Shown here: positions 5,196 through 10,935 of the stretch, piece by piece
How positions within the stretch are numbered: position 1 is the first letter of the stretch
Layout of the letters: the number at the start of each line of letters is the position of its first letter
DNA from: JTS-RE9 sp964649195
GTDB taxonomy: Bacteria > Planctomycetota > Phycisphaerae > Phycisphaerales > Phycisphaeraceae
DNA: 10,935 nt
Assembly: GCA_964649195.1 (NCBI GenBank)
Contig: CAZYPK010000170.1
Span: 1-10,935 of the forward strand
Direction of reading: 5' to 3'
Translations under genes and position numbers: made by a program
Notes under the pieces: model-generated
Seen by the model: the letters and a program-made list of their open reading frames with translations, nothing else
Databases searched by the model: none
Told to the model about the DNA's origin: nothing

Positions 5196-6893
5196 ATGCC
5201 CTTCGTTCCCGCCGATCTGGATTGTTCCGACTGGTCGCAGCTTGAGCCGCTCTATCGTGCGCTTCAGGATCGTGCGATCGACACGCAGGCCGACCTCAAG
5301 CTATGGCTGCACGATTTTTCGCAGCTTGATGAGACCGTCGATGAATACGGTTCGTGGAAATACATCGACAACACTTGCCACACTGATGATCCAGCCATCG
5401 AGAAGGCGTTCATGCAGTACGTCGAGGAGATCGAGCCGAGGATCAAGCCGGTCTATGTCGAGCTTCAAAAAAAGTTCCTCGAAGCGATGACGCGCACGGG
5501 TCTCAATGAGGCGCCGCTGCCGTATCTGGCCAGGCGATGGAACGCGGAGGTGGCGATCTTCCGTGAGGCGAACATTCCGCTACAGACGGAAGAGACGAAG
5601 CTTTCCACCGAATACGGCAAGCTGTGCGGCGCGATGATGGTCGAGTTCCAGGGGCAGCAGCGAACCTTGCAGCAGATGGGCCGGTTCTTCGAGGAGAACG
5701 ATCGCAGCGTCAGGCGTCAGGCATGGGAGGTTGTCGCCGGGCGGCGTCTTCAGGATCGTGAAGCGATCGACGGCCTTCTCGACAAGCTCGTGGTGCTGCG
5801 TGATCAGATGGGCCGCAACGCGGATCATCCCGATTACCGATCCTACATCTGGCAGGTGAAGAAACGATTTGACTACACGCCGCGGATGTGTCTGGAGTTT
5901 GGCGACAGCGTTGAGAAGCTGGTGGTGCCGCTGATTGAAGAACTCGACAGGCAGGACGCGGTTGACATGGGGCTGACGAAACTGCGGCCATGGGATACGG
6001 CGGTCGATCCCAAGGCCCGTCCGCCGCTGCGTCCGTTTGAGCAAAGCGATATCGCGGGTTTCGTCGAGAAAACCCGCCGCATGTTCGAGCGGTTGTCGCC
6101 GTATCTGGGCGAACAGTTCGCCACGATGAAGCTGGGCGAAACGCTTGATCTGGACAGCCGCAAAGGCAAACGGCCAGGCGGCTATCAGTGTTCGCTGGAG
6201 AAAAGCAGGAAGCCGTTCATCTTCATGAACGCCGCGGGTTTGCAGGGTGATGTCGAAACGCTGCTGCACGAAGGCGGTCATGCGTTTCATCATCTCGAGG
6301 CTTGCGACAACGTCGCTCTGACTTTCGTTCGTCATGCACCGCTGGAGTTCTGTGAAGTGGCGAGCATGTCGATGGAGCTTCTGGCCGGTGACATGTACGA
6401 CGAGTTTTACTCTGCTCATGATGCCCGGCGCGCCAAGCGAAAGACCATCGAGCGGGCGATTCGTCTGCTGCCCTGGGTGGCCATCATCGATGGCTTCCAG
6501 CACTGGCTCTACACGCATCCGAAGCACACGCAGGGGGAGCGCGCCGCCGCATGGCTGGCACTGCTGGATCGCTTCGCCAGCAAGGCGGTCGATTGGTCGG
6601 GCCTTGAAGAGGCCCGTGCGGCCATGTGGCAACGGCAGAGCCATCTGTTCGGCTCGCCGTTTTATTACATCGAATACGGCATCGCGGAACTTGGTTCGCT
6701 GCAACTGTGGCTGGCGTACAAGAAGGATCCGCAGGTCGCGCTGGCGAATTATCGCAAAGCGCTGGGGCTGGGCGGCACGCGGCCGCTGCCGGAGCTTTTC
6801 GCGGCGGCGGGTGTGAAGTTTGATTTCAGCGCGGCCACGATTGCGCCGCTCGTCGAAGCGGTGCGCGAGGAGCTGGCGGCGATCCCGGCGTGA
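5196..6893 (+). CDS. M3 family oligoendopeptidase (PepF-like)
   Basis: This is a 565-residue cytoplasmic zinc endopeptidase of family M3 (thimet oligopeptidase/PepF group) that would cleave short peptides. The motif HEGGHAFH begins at H358, with ligands H358 and H362 and catalytic E359. E387 in EFCEVASMSMELL is 29 residues from the first histidine, the spacing of the third ligand in this family. GSPFYYIEYGIAEL near the C-terminus carries the substrate-binding tyrosines. There is no signal peptide. The length is usual for COG1164-type members. I chose ATG 5196 because GGAG (5184-5187) sits at a proper distance before it. The frame is open back to 5088, but that stretch runs into tRNA-Arg. The last 45 bases, including the stop, recur exactly at 8560-8604. 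Confidence 0.92.
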   Translation: MPFVPADLDCSDWSQLEPLYRALQDRAIDTQADLKLWLHDFSQLDETVDEYGSWKYIDNTCHTDDPAIEKAFMQYVEEIEPRIKPVYVELQKKFLEAMTRTGLNEAPLPYLARRWNAEVAIFREANIPLQTEETKLSTEYGKLCGAMMVEFQGQQRTLQQMGRFFEENDRSVRRQAWEVVAGRRLQDREAIDGLLDKLVVLRDQMGRNADHPDYRSYIWQVKKRFDYTPRMCLEFGDSVEKLVVPLIEELDRQDAVDMGLTKLRPWDTAVDPKARPPLRPFEQSDIAGFVEKTRRMFERLSPYLGEQFATMKLGETLDLDSRKGKRPGGYQCSLEKSRKPFIFMNAAGLQGDVETLLHEGGHAFHHLEACDNVALTFVRHAPLEFCEVASMSMELLAGDMYDEFYSAHDARRAKRKTIERAIRLLPWVAIIDGFQHWLYTHPKHTQGERAAAWLALLDRFASKAVDWSGLEEARAAMWQRQSHLFGSPFYYIEYGIAELGSLQLWLAYKKDPQVALANYRKALGLGGTRPLPELFAAAGVKFDFSAATIAPLVEAVREELAAIPA

Positions 6894-6899
6894 TGATGC
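6855..6899 (+). repeat. 45-bp direct repeat, copy 1 (3' end of the M3 peptidase gene)
   Basis: This exact 45-base sequence, starting gaagcggtgcgcgaggagct and ending gtgatgatgc, includes the last 12 codons of the peptidase, its stop codon and six further bases. The same 45 bases occur at 8560-8604 in the same direction. Together they bound the toxin-antitoxin segment. Confidence 0.95.
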
Positions 6900-6950
6900 G
6901 GTCGGGGGGCTGGGTCGTTTAATTCCCGGTGCCCACTCTGTCGGAAGTTC

Positions 6951-7086
6951 CAAATGACAAATTTCAAACTCCAAACAAGTTCCAAAGAACAAAAAACGCA
7001 ATCAAATAGAATCCGGATTCGGATCGGTTTTGCCCGGTTCGGCTCGCTTTCGAGTTTGTTTGAGATTTGGCGATTGCGATTTGGAG
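6951..7086. repeat. Imperfect inverted repeat in the peptidase to toxin-antitoxin gap
   Basis: Bases 6894-7210 hold no gene. A T/C-poor arm (6951-6978, ending caaactccaaacaa) is roughly complementary to ttgtttgagatttgg... at 7056-7086, with about 77 bases between. AT content is higher than in neighbouring genes. Similar AAATC/GATTTG-rich units are scattered in some genomes, and a related stretch lies inside hsdM at 2712-2738. The rest of the gap holds only the candidate promoter and operator listed separately. Confidence 0.45.
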
Positions 7087-7138
7087 CTTTTGCTTCCGGT
7101 GATGGGACGGAGAATGAAACGACCCTGGGAGGCGATCT

Positions 7139-7167
7139 TTGCCGCATGGCGACATGATGCCTATCAT
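7139..7167 (+). promoter_or_regulatory. Candidate promoter of the Phd/RelE operon
   Basis: TTGCCG (7139-7144) and TATCAT (7162-7167) are separated by 17 bases. Transcription would begin near 7174, leaving a leader of about 37 bases before the antitoxin ATG at 7211. Confidence 0.45.
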
Positions 7168-7193
7168 GTTGCTGATGTACATAAGGGGCATCA
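7155..7193. promoter_or_regulatory. Candidate autoregulatory operator of the Phd/RelE operon
   Basis: A 7-bp inverted repeat, tgatgcc (7155-7161) and ggcatca (7187-7193), encloses the palindrome atgtacat (7175-7182). It overlaps the -10 box and the likely start site. Phd-family antitoxins usually bind such palindromes to repress their own operon; the assignment here is inferred from position. Confidence 0.35.
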
Positions 7194-7210
7194 GCAGGAG
7201 CGAACATCAC

Positions 7211-7510
7211 ATGGTCAAGTCGATGAACATCGTGGACATCCGCAAGAACATGGCCGATGCGATCAATCGCGTGGCGTATCGCGGGGACCGCATCGTGCTC
7301 GAAAGGCGGGGCAAGGGCGTGGCGGCGATCGTGTCGATGGATGATCTTGACCTGCTTGGAAGACTGGAGGAGGAGCACTGGACCCGCGAAGGGCTCAAGG
7401 CGGAGGCCGAAATCAAGGCCCGGGGCGAGAGGCCGATTCCGTTCGAACGGGCCGAGCGCGAGCTGGATGCGGCGCGGAAGGCGAAAAGAAAATCCGGGAG
7501 CCGAAAATGA
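7211..7510 (+). CDS. Phd/YefM family antitoxin
   Basis: This 99-residue protein has the Phd/YefM DNA-binding fold signature: MNIVDIRKNMADAINRV (residues 5-21), GDRIVLERRGKGVAAIVS (25-42) and MDDLDLLGRLEE (43-54). The basic, charged tail (from about residue 60) is the part that normally wraps and neutralises the toxin. ATG 7211 is chosen because AGGAG at 7196-7200 precedes it by ten bases. The next in-frame ATG (7223) would also keep the domain. The stop overlaps the toxin start (ATGA), which couples translation so that antitoxin is made first. It likely represses its own promoter together with the toxin. Confidence 0.88.
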   Translation: MVKSMNIVDIRKNMADAINRVAYRGDRIVLERRGKGVAAIVSMDDLDLLGRLEEEHWTREGLKAEAEIKARGERPIPFERAERELDAARKAKRKSGSRK

Positions 7511-7797
7511 CGGCCCGGCGCGGGCGGTTCAAGATTCTGATCACCCGCAGTGCGGTTCGTCACCTGGCATCCCTGCGTGACGAGGTGCAGGATCATCTGC
7601 GCGAAGCGATACGCCATCTGGCCGATGATCCGACTCCGCCGGAGAGTCTGGCCATGACGGGCAAGGGATCGGGACTGCATCGTCTGCGCGTCGGGGATTA
7701 TCGTGTCGTCTATCGCCTTCGCAGGGAAAAGGTCGTCATTCTGGTGGTCCGCATCGGGCGTCGCGACGATGTTTACAGCGGGCTTGAGGGACGGTGA
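7507..7797 (+). CDS. RelE/ParE superfamily toxin
   Basis: This 96-residue basic protein is of the RelE/ParE fold. After the FKILITRSAVRHLASL start and a helical segment, it has the family's strongest signature, GLHRLRVGDYRVVYRL (56-71), and ends with VRIGRRDDVYSGL (81-93). RelE-group toxins cleave mRNA in the ribosomal A site, while ParE-group toxins poison gyrase. The RVGDYRVVY pattern favours the RelE side. The frequent IGHR histidine is arginine here (R85), so the catalytic set may differ. The start overlaps the antitoxin stop by four bases. The frame is intact, so a working type II module is plausible. Confidence 0.88.
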   Translation: MTARRGRFKILITRSAVRHLASLRDEVQDHLREAIRHLADDPTPPESLAMTGKGSGLHRLRVGDYRVVYRLRREKVVILVVRIGRRDDVYSGLEGR

Positions 7798-7846
7798 TGA
7801 TTTGGGCGTGAGGAGGTTCATCATTGGAATTCACGGACGCCTGCTG

Positions 7847-7855
7847 TGATAGAAT
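7847..7855 (+). promoter_or_regulatory. Candidate extended -10 promoter of mntA-hepT
   Basis: TGATAGAAT is an extended -10 box (TG, one base, TAGAAT). No good -35 is seen; TTGGAA at 7824-7829 is 20 bases upstream. Initiation would fall near 7862, about 33 bases before the mntA ATG. Confidence 0.4.
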
Positions 7856-7894
7856 AAAGCAACCCGATAACTTTATCCCGTTCAAATTCATCGC

Positions 7895-8197
7895 ATGGCA
7901 TCCCACCTTCCACAGAACCCCGCTCAGATCGCCGCGTTCTGCCGCCGCTGGCGCGTTATTCGTCTGTCGCTGTTCGGCTCGGTTCTACGAGAGGATTTTC
8001 GTCCTGACAGCGATGTCGATGTGCTGGTTCAGTTTGAACCGGACGCTCCGTGGAGTCTGTGGGATTTGTCGGCGATGAAAGATGAGTTGGAGGCGATATT
8101 CGGTCGTCGGGTCGATCTGGTGGAAGAGGATGCGATCCGAAATCCGTTTCGTCGTCAGGCGATTCTCAGCAGCCGGGAGGTGATTTTTGCCGCCTGA
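7895..8197 (+). CDS. mntA: MntA-type nucleotidyltransferase antitoxin
   Basis: This 100-residue minimal nucleotidyltransferase has a perfect GSX10DXD motif: G28-S29, then D40 and D42 within SDVDVLV. A third acidic residue is D74 in RRVDLV. MntA proteins neutralise HepT by transferring AMP onto a tyrosine next to its active site. The HepT gene follows directly, with an 11-base overlap, which fixes the functional assignment. ATG 7895 has no evident Shine-Dalgarno sequence, but the protein starts where family members do. A longer open frame in another register (7824-8078) overlaps it and is a shadow. Confidence 0.9.
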   Translation: MASHLPQNPAQIAAFCRRWRVIRLSLFGSVLREDFRPDSDVDVLVQFEPDAPWSLWDLSAMKDELEAIFGRRVDLVEEDAIRNPFRRQAILSSREVIFAA

Positions 8198-8537
8198 TGA
8201 ACGCGATGGGGCTTATCTATGGGACATGCTGGAGGCGGCCCGGGCCGCGATGCGGTTTGTTGCAGGACGCACTTTCGAGTCCTATTTGGCGGATGATTTT
8301 TTTCAGGCGGCTGTCGAACGAAAAGTCGAAATCATCGGTGAAGCGGCAAGGAAGGTGTCGAAGAAATTTCAGGATGCGCACCCTGAAATCGCCTGGCGGC
8401 CGATCATGGCGCAGCGTCACATTCTGGCTCACGAATACGGCGAGATCAAACATGACCGCATCTGGCGTGTTGTCAGTCATCACGTGCCCGAACTGATTCA
8501 GCTTTTGGAACCGCTGACGCCGCCGTTGCCTTCATAG
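8187..8537 (+). CDS. hepT: HepT-type HEPN toxin (DUF86 RNase)
   Basis: This 116-residue helical HEPN-domain protein fits the DUF86/HepT pattern, with AVERKVEIIGEAARKV (42-57) and the catalytic motif RHILAHEY (77-84). That motif is a full RX4HXY: R77 and H82 are the RNase residues and Y84 is the tyrosine that MntA AMPylates in studied systems. The frame starts at TTG 8187, preceded by GGGAGG (8175-8180) at ideal spacing. The first in-frame ATG (8226) would remove the conserved first helix, so TTG is preferred. It overlaps mntA by 11 bases. After its stop come 22 bases and then the second copy of the 45-bp repeat. Confidence 0.9.
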   Translation: MPPDERDGAYLWDMLEAARAAMRFVAGRTFESYLADDFFQAAVERKVEIIGEAARKVSKKFQDAHPEIAWRPIMAQRHILAHEYGEIKHDRIWRVVSHHVPELIQLLEPLTPPLPS

Positions 8538-8559
8538 ATGTGGCGTCGTGCTGCTGGTT

Positions 8560-8604
8560 GAAGCGGTGCGCGAGGAGCTGGCGGCGATCCCGGCGTGATG
8601 ATGC
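8560..8604 (+). repeat. 45-bp direct repeat, copy 2
   Basis: This is identical to 6855-6899, including the peptidase's last codons and stop, but lies outside any gene. The bases just upstream (about 8546-8559) also resemble the peptidase 3' end, with changes mostly at third codon positions (reading L-L-V instead of P-L-V). The sequence downstream differs from that after copy 1. Confidence 0.95.
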
Positions 8605-8612
8605 ATGATGAG

Positions 8613-8633
8613 CCGCGATGCAACGCATCGCGG
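8613..8633 (+). terminator. GC-rich hairpin after the toxin-antitoxin segment
   Basis: A perfect 9-bp stem, CCGCGATGC / GCATCGCGG, encloses a three-base loop. It lies 76 bases past the hepT stop and just after copy 2 of the direct repeat, where the peptidase transcript would have ended before the insertion. No T-run follows, so it may work as a roadblock or mRNA 3'-end structure rather than a classic terminator. Confidence 0.5.
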
Positions 8634-8753
8634 AAGTGAGCGGCCTGAAGGGGCGCGGCGCGGCGCGGCGGATCGACGGCCTCCGCCTCAGGTCCCACGG
8701 TTTTCGAGGCGTCTGATCACCGCGCGATTTTCCCTCCTTCAGGTTGTGAGCGT

Positions 8754-8774
8754 CCGCGACGTGTTACGTCGCGG
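8754..8774 (-). terminator. GC-rich hairpin after the MFS-acyltransferase gene
   Basis: A perfect 9-bp stem, CCGCGACGT / ACGTCGCGG, with a three-base loop lies 8 bases past the stop of the minus-strand gene. It mirrors the hairpin at 8613-8633 in size and in its CCGCGA arm. There is no T-run. Its position fits the transcript end of the convergent gene. Confidence 0.5.
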
Positions 8775-8781
8775 CTCGGCT

Positions 8782-10677
8782 TCATTCCGCGCCTTCCGCG
8801 TATTCACCCAGCGCGACCATGCGCTTTCGCAGGTCTTCGACGATTTCCTCATAGCTCAGCGCCGGGTCCGGCGTGTAGGCCTGGCCGAAGTAAACGCGGC
8901 AGTGGCTGGGTTTCAGGAAGTGCCAGATCATTTTCTTCGTCATCGGCGTGCCTGTGATCCAGACGGGCACGATCTTCGCGCCGCTGCGGACGGCGATCAT
9001 GCCGATGCCTGGTTGAAACGGTTGCAGGTTGCGGTGATCGCGTTGCAGGCCGCCTTCGGGAAAGATGCCGGTGAGTTCCTCATTTTTTAGCGCATCGAGC
9101 ATCGTCTTGAGTTGGCGGATGGGGGCCTTGCCTTCTTCGAGGACGATCGGATCGATGGTTTTCCACAGGAAACCGAGGATTTTGTAATGGTTCTTCTTCA
9201 CCATGACCCAGCGAATTCGTCGCTGAAGGCCTGCCTGCACGAGGAAGGGATCGGTGCCCGCGGTGTGATTGGAAGCGAGGATGGCCGGCCCGAACATGGG
9301 CACTCGCTCACGATGAAACCAGCGGACGCGATGCCAGGTGAGCATGAAGATGCGGTCCAGGTGCCAGACGGTGTTGTGGTACCACAGCGCCATCCGTCCG
9401 GTCCTGAGCGTGCGATAGAGTGCGTAGCCGGCGACGAGCATCAGGAGCAGCGCGGTGGGGATCAGGGCGGCGACCATCACCGTGTCGGCCTGGTTCTGAG
9501 GCAGTTGCCAGATGATGAAGTTGACCAGCACGATGGCGCTGGTGGTGGCCAGGCTGTTGATGCCCATGATCCGCCCGCGGATGTAGTTGGGGCAGATGCC
9601 CATGAGCAGGCTGAAGGTGCAGATGATGGTCATGTTGCCGAAGAAGCCGATGGCGAAGGCGAGCACGAGGCCGACCATGTAGAACGGATTGATCGCCAGC
9701 AGCAGCACAGCGACCCCGGCGGCGAAGAGGTTGAGCATGCCGATGGGCACGGCTTCGCGGCGAGTGTTCATCCATGCGGCGAAGAGGCCGCCGGCGAGCA
9801 TGCCGGCGCCGAGGGCGGCGGTCATTTCCGCCATTGTGTCGATCGCTTCGGAAGCGGGAAATCCATAACGCTTTTCACACAGTGCGATGAACACGTTCGA
9901 GACGATCATCGCCGATCCCCAGACGAGCACATTGAAGAACGTCAGCACCCATGTCCTGGGATGCTGCTTCATATAGTTGACGGCGGCGAAGAGACGGGCG
10001 AAGCCCTGGTCCTGGCTGTTGGATTTGGGTTGTCTTCCGGCAATGCGCAGGAACAGCAGCATGATGCCGCCGACGATGTAGAACACGATGCCCATGAGCA
10101 GACAGGTTCTGAGCGTGCCTGCGTCATCTTCATCGATGATCTTGCCTCCGACTCGCATGCCGACGAGCGAAGCGATGGTGGCGATGGAGATGATGATGCC
10201 GTTGGCGGCGGGAATCTGCGAGCGCGGCACGAGCTGCGGCACGGTGGCGTTTCGCACCGGGTTGAAGATCGCCGCGAAGCAGCCGACGGCGGCGATGAGT
10301 CCGAAGACGCGCCAGTGCAGGTCGGGCGCCAGGGCGGCGGCGCCGACGGCGGGGATGAGCAGAAAGGCGTAGAAGAGAAGCCCGGCCCGGGCCTCATCGC
10401 AGATCGCCATGACCCACTTGCGCTGAAACGTGTCCGCCAGCCAGCCGCCCGGCGGTGAGAGCAGCAGATAAGGCAGGTGAAACCAGAAGTAGATGCCGGC
10501 GCTGAGCGTGACCTTGCCGCCGTCGTTGTCTTTGACGCCCATCAGCGCCAGGCCGATGAGCATGATCAGCCGATCGCCGAACCCGCTGGCCGCCACGCTG
10601 GTCCACATGAGCGTGAAATTGAAGTTTCGCCAGAGCGAAGGAACGGGGGCAGTGGCGACCGGAGGAGGCTGGCTCAT
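8782..10677 (-). CDS. MFS transporter fused to PlsC-type acyltransferase
   Basis: This 631-residue membrane protein has two parts. Residues 1-425 form a Major Facilitator transporter of about 12 hydrophobic segments, with GGWLADTFQRKWVM (77-90) as the loop 2-3 signature. Residues 430-631 are a glycerophospholipid acyltransferase domain with the catalytic NHTAGTD (N470-D476, the HX4D motif with H471 and D476) and FPEGGLQRD (539-547, the phosphate-binding FPEG region). In LplT/Aas systems a lysophospholipid flippase works with an acyltransferase to repair membrane lipids, and this fusion would combine import and re-acylation. The AMP-dependent acyl-ACP synthetase part of Aas is absent, so acyl groups must come from another donor. 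ATG 10677 lacks a clear ribosome-binding site. It is convergent with the toxin-antitoxin genes. The substrate is inferred. Confidence 0.88.
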   Translation of the reverse strand: MSQPPPVATAPVPSLWRNFNFTLMWTSVAASGFGDRLIMLIGLALMGVKDNDGGKVTLSAGIYFWFHLPYLLLSPPGGWLADTFQRKWVMAICDEARAGLLFYAFLLIPAVGAAALAPDLHWRVFGLIAAVGCFAAIFNPVRNATVPQLVPRSQIPAANGIIISIATIASLVGMRVGGKIIDEDDAGTLRTCLLMGIVFYIVGGIMLLFLRIAGRQPKSNSQDQGFARLFAAVNYMKQHPRTWVLTFFNVLVWGSAMIVSNVFIALCEKRYGFPASEAIDTMAEMTAALGAGMLAGGLFAAWMNTRREAVPIGMLNLFAAGVAVLLLAINPFYMVGLVLAFAIGFFGNMTIICTFSLLMGICPNYIRGRIMGINSLATTSAIVLVNFIIWQLPQNQADTVMVAALIPTALLLMLVAGYALYRTLRTGRMALWYHNTVWHLDRIFMLTWHRVRWFHRERVPMFGPAILASNHTAGTDPFLVQAGLQRRIRWVMVKKNHYKILGFLWKTIDPIVLEEGKAPIRQLKTMLDALKNEELTGIFPEGGLQRDHRNLQPFQPGIGMIAVRSGAKIVPVWITGTPMTKKMIWHFLKPSHCRVYFGQAYTPDPALSYEEIVEDLRKRMVALGEYAEGAE

Positions 10678-10707
10678 AGAGGCGAAAATGTAGCAGAAAG
10701 AAAAGCC

Positions 10708-10763
10708 TTCAGCCTTCAGCCTTCAGCTTTCAGCATTCAGCTTTCAGCATTCAGCCTTCAGTT
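10708..10763. repeat. Eight tandem TTCAGCN heptads
   Basis: Eight 7-base units run without a gap; seven are TTCAGC plus C, T or A, and the last is TTCAGTT. The array begins 31 bp upstream of the MFS-acyltransferase start codon, inside its likely promoter or leader. On the coding strand it reads GCTGAA(G/A) repeats. Such arrays can vary in copy number by slippage. Confidence 0.85.
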
Positions 10764-10935
10764 GCATCACCTTGCTTCGTGCGCCTGGGCCGGGGCTTCG
10801 CGGACTCAGCCCCAGCCACCCAAAACTTCTCAACTCCTGGCCCGTCGCCAAGGTAAAAGCATATGGGGGGCGAGGCTCCGGCTGGGAGGGCGAGGCTCCC
10901 GCCGAGCCGATTCGTTTGCGACGGCCCCGCTTTGG
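10764..10935. other. Noncoding right end with small repeats
   Basis: I see no gene here. There is a short inverted repeat (ggggct ... agcccc, about 10793-10814) and an 11-base unit, ggcgaggctcc, repeated 20 bases apart (10869 and 10889). This GC-rich, hairpin-prone sequence is typical of intergenic space in this genome. The window ends before another gene is reached. Confidence 0.6.

Noticed and set aside
5580..7001. 473-residue minus-strand open frame
   Set aside because: It is antisense to the M3 peptidase, which has clear catalytic motifs, and its composition is typical of a shadow frame.
4777..7813. 13-base match tttgggcgtgagg at 4777-4789 and 7801-7813
   Set aside because: It is short, with differing flanks, and no structure ties the two sites together.
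9112..10458. 448-residue plus-strand frame rich in D, E, G and H
   Set aside because: It is antisense to the MFS-acyltransferase gene; its low-complexity composition comes from complementing hydrophobic codons.
10764..10935. CRISPR-like repeats at the right end
   Set aside because: There are only two 11-base copies 20 bp apart, without regular spacers.

Overview
This 10.9 kb window is GC-rich chromosomal bacterial DNA. Its style (weak or absent Shine-Dalgarno sequences, many intergenic hairpins and heptad repeats, tRNA genes without encoded CCA, a transporter fused to an acyltransferase) suggests a member of the Planctomycetota. That is a guess from style, since no phylogenetic marker is present. 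The window divides into a left accessory island, a tRNA and repeat hinge, and a right chromosomal block that has itself received an insert.

Left island (1-4400, minus strand). One operon runs leftward: an HsdM-type N6-adenine methyltransferase (4227-2461), an HTH plus ImmA/IrrE zinc peptidase (2445-1294), a DUF4411 PIN-like protein (1294-779) and a UvrD-like helicase (795 to about 53). The helicase is broken by a frameshift and ends after its first RecA domain. The methyltransferase is a chimera: its first ~140 residues are not HsdM and look like the N-terminal part of a tyrosine recombinase. No HsdS or HsdR gene is visible. I read this as a decayed or rearranged restriction/defence island.

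Hinge (4224-5092). Between hsdM and tRNA-Ala(CGC) lie short direct repeats and a perfect 17-bp inverted repeat whose loop carries the exact anticodon-loop sequence of that tRNA. With the recombinase-like fragment next door, this resembles the attachment region of an element integrated at a tRNA gene. Upstream of tRNA-Ala lies a 138-bp, almost wholly palindromic element flanked by 8-bp direct repeats (MITE-like), then a second, smaller inverted-repeat unit, then tRNA-Arg(ACG).

Right block (5196-10677). An M3-family oligoendopeptidase is followed by two toxin-antitoxin modules in series: Phd/RelE and MntA/HepT. This toxin-antitoxin segment is bounded by an exact 45-bp direct repeat of the peptidase gene's 3' end, which suggests it was inserted there. 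Two GC-rich hairpins separate it from a convergent gene for a 631-residue fusion of an MFS transporter and a PlsC-type acyltransferase. The upstream region of that gene carries eight TTCAGCN heptads.

The helicase break, the methyltransferase fusion, the possible att region and the toxin-antitoxin insert all point to a chromosomal site repeatedly reshaped by integration and deletion.
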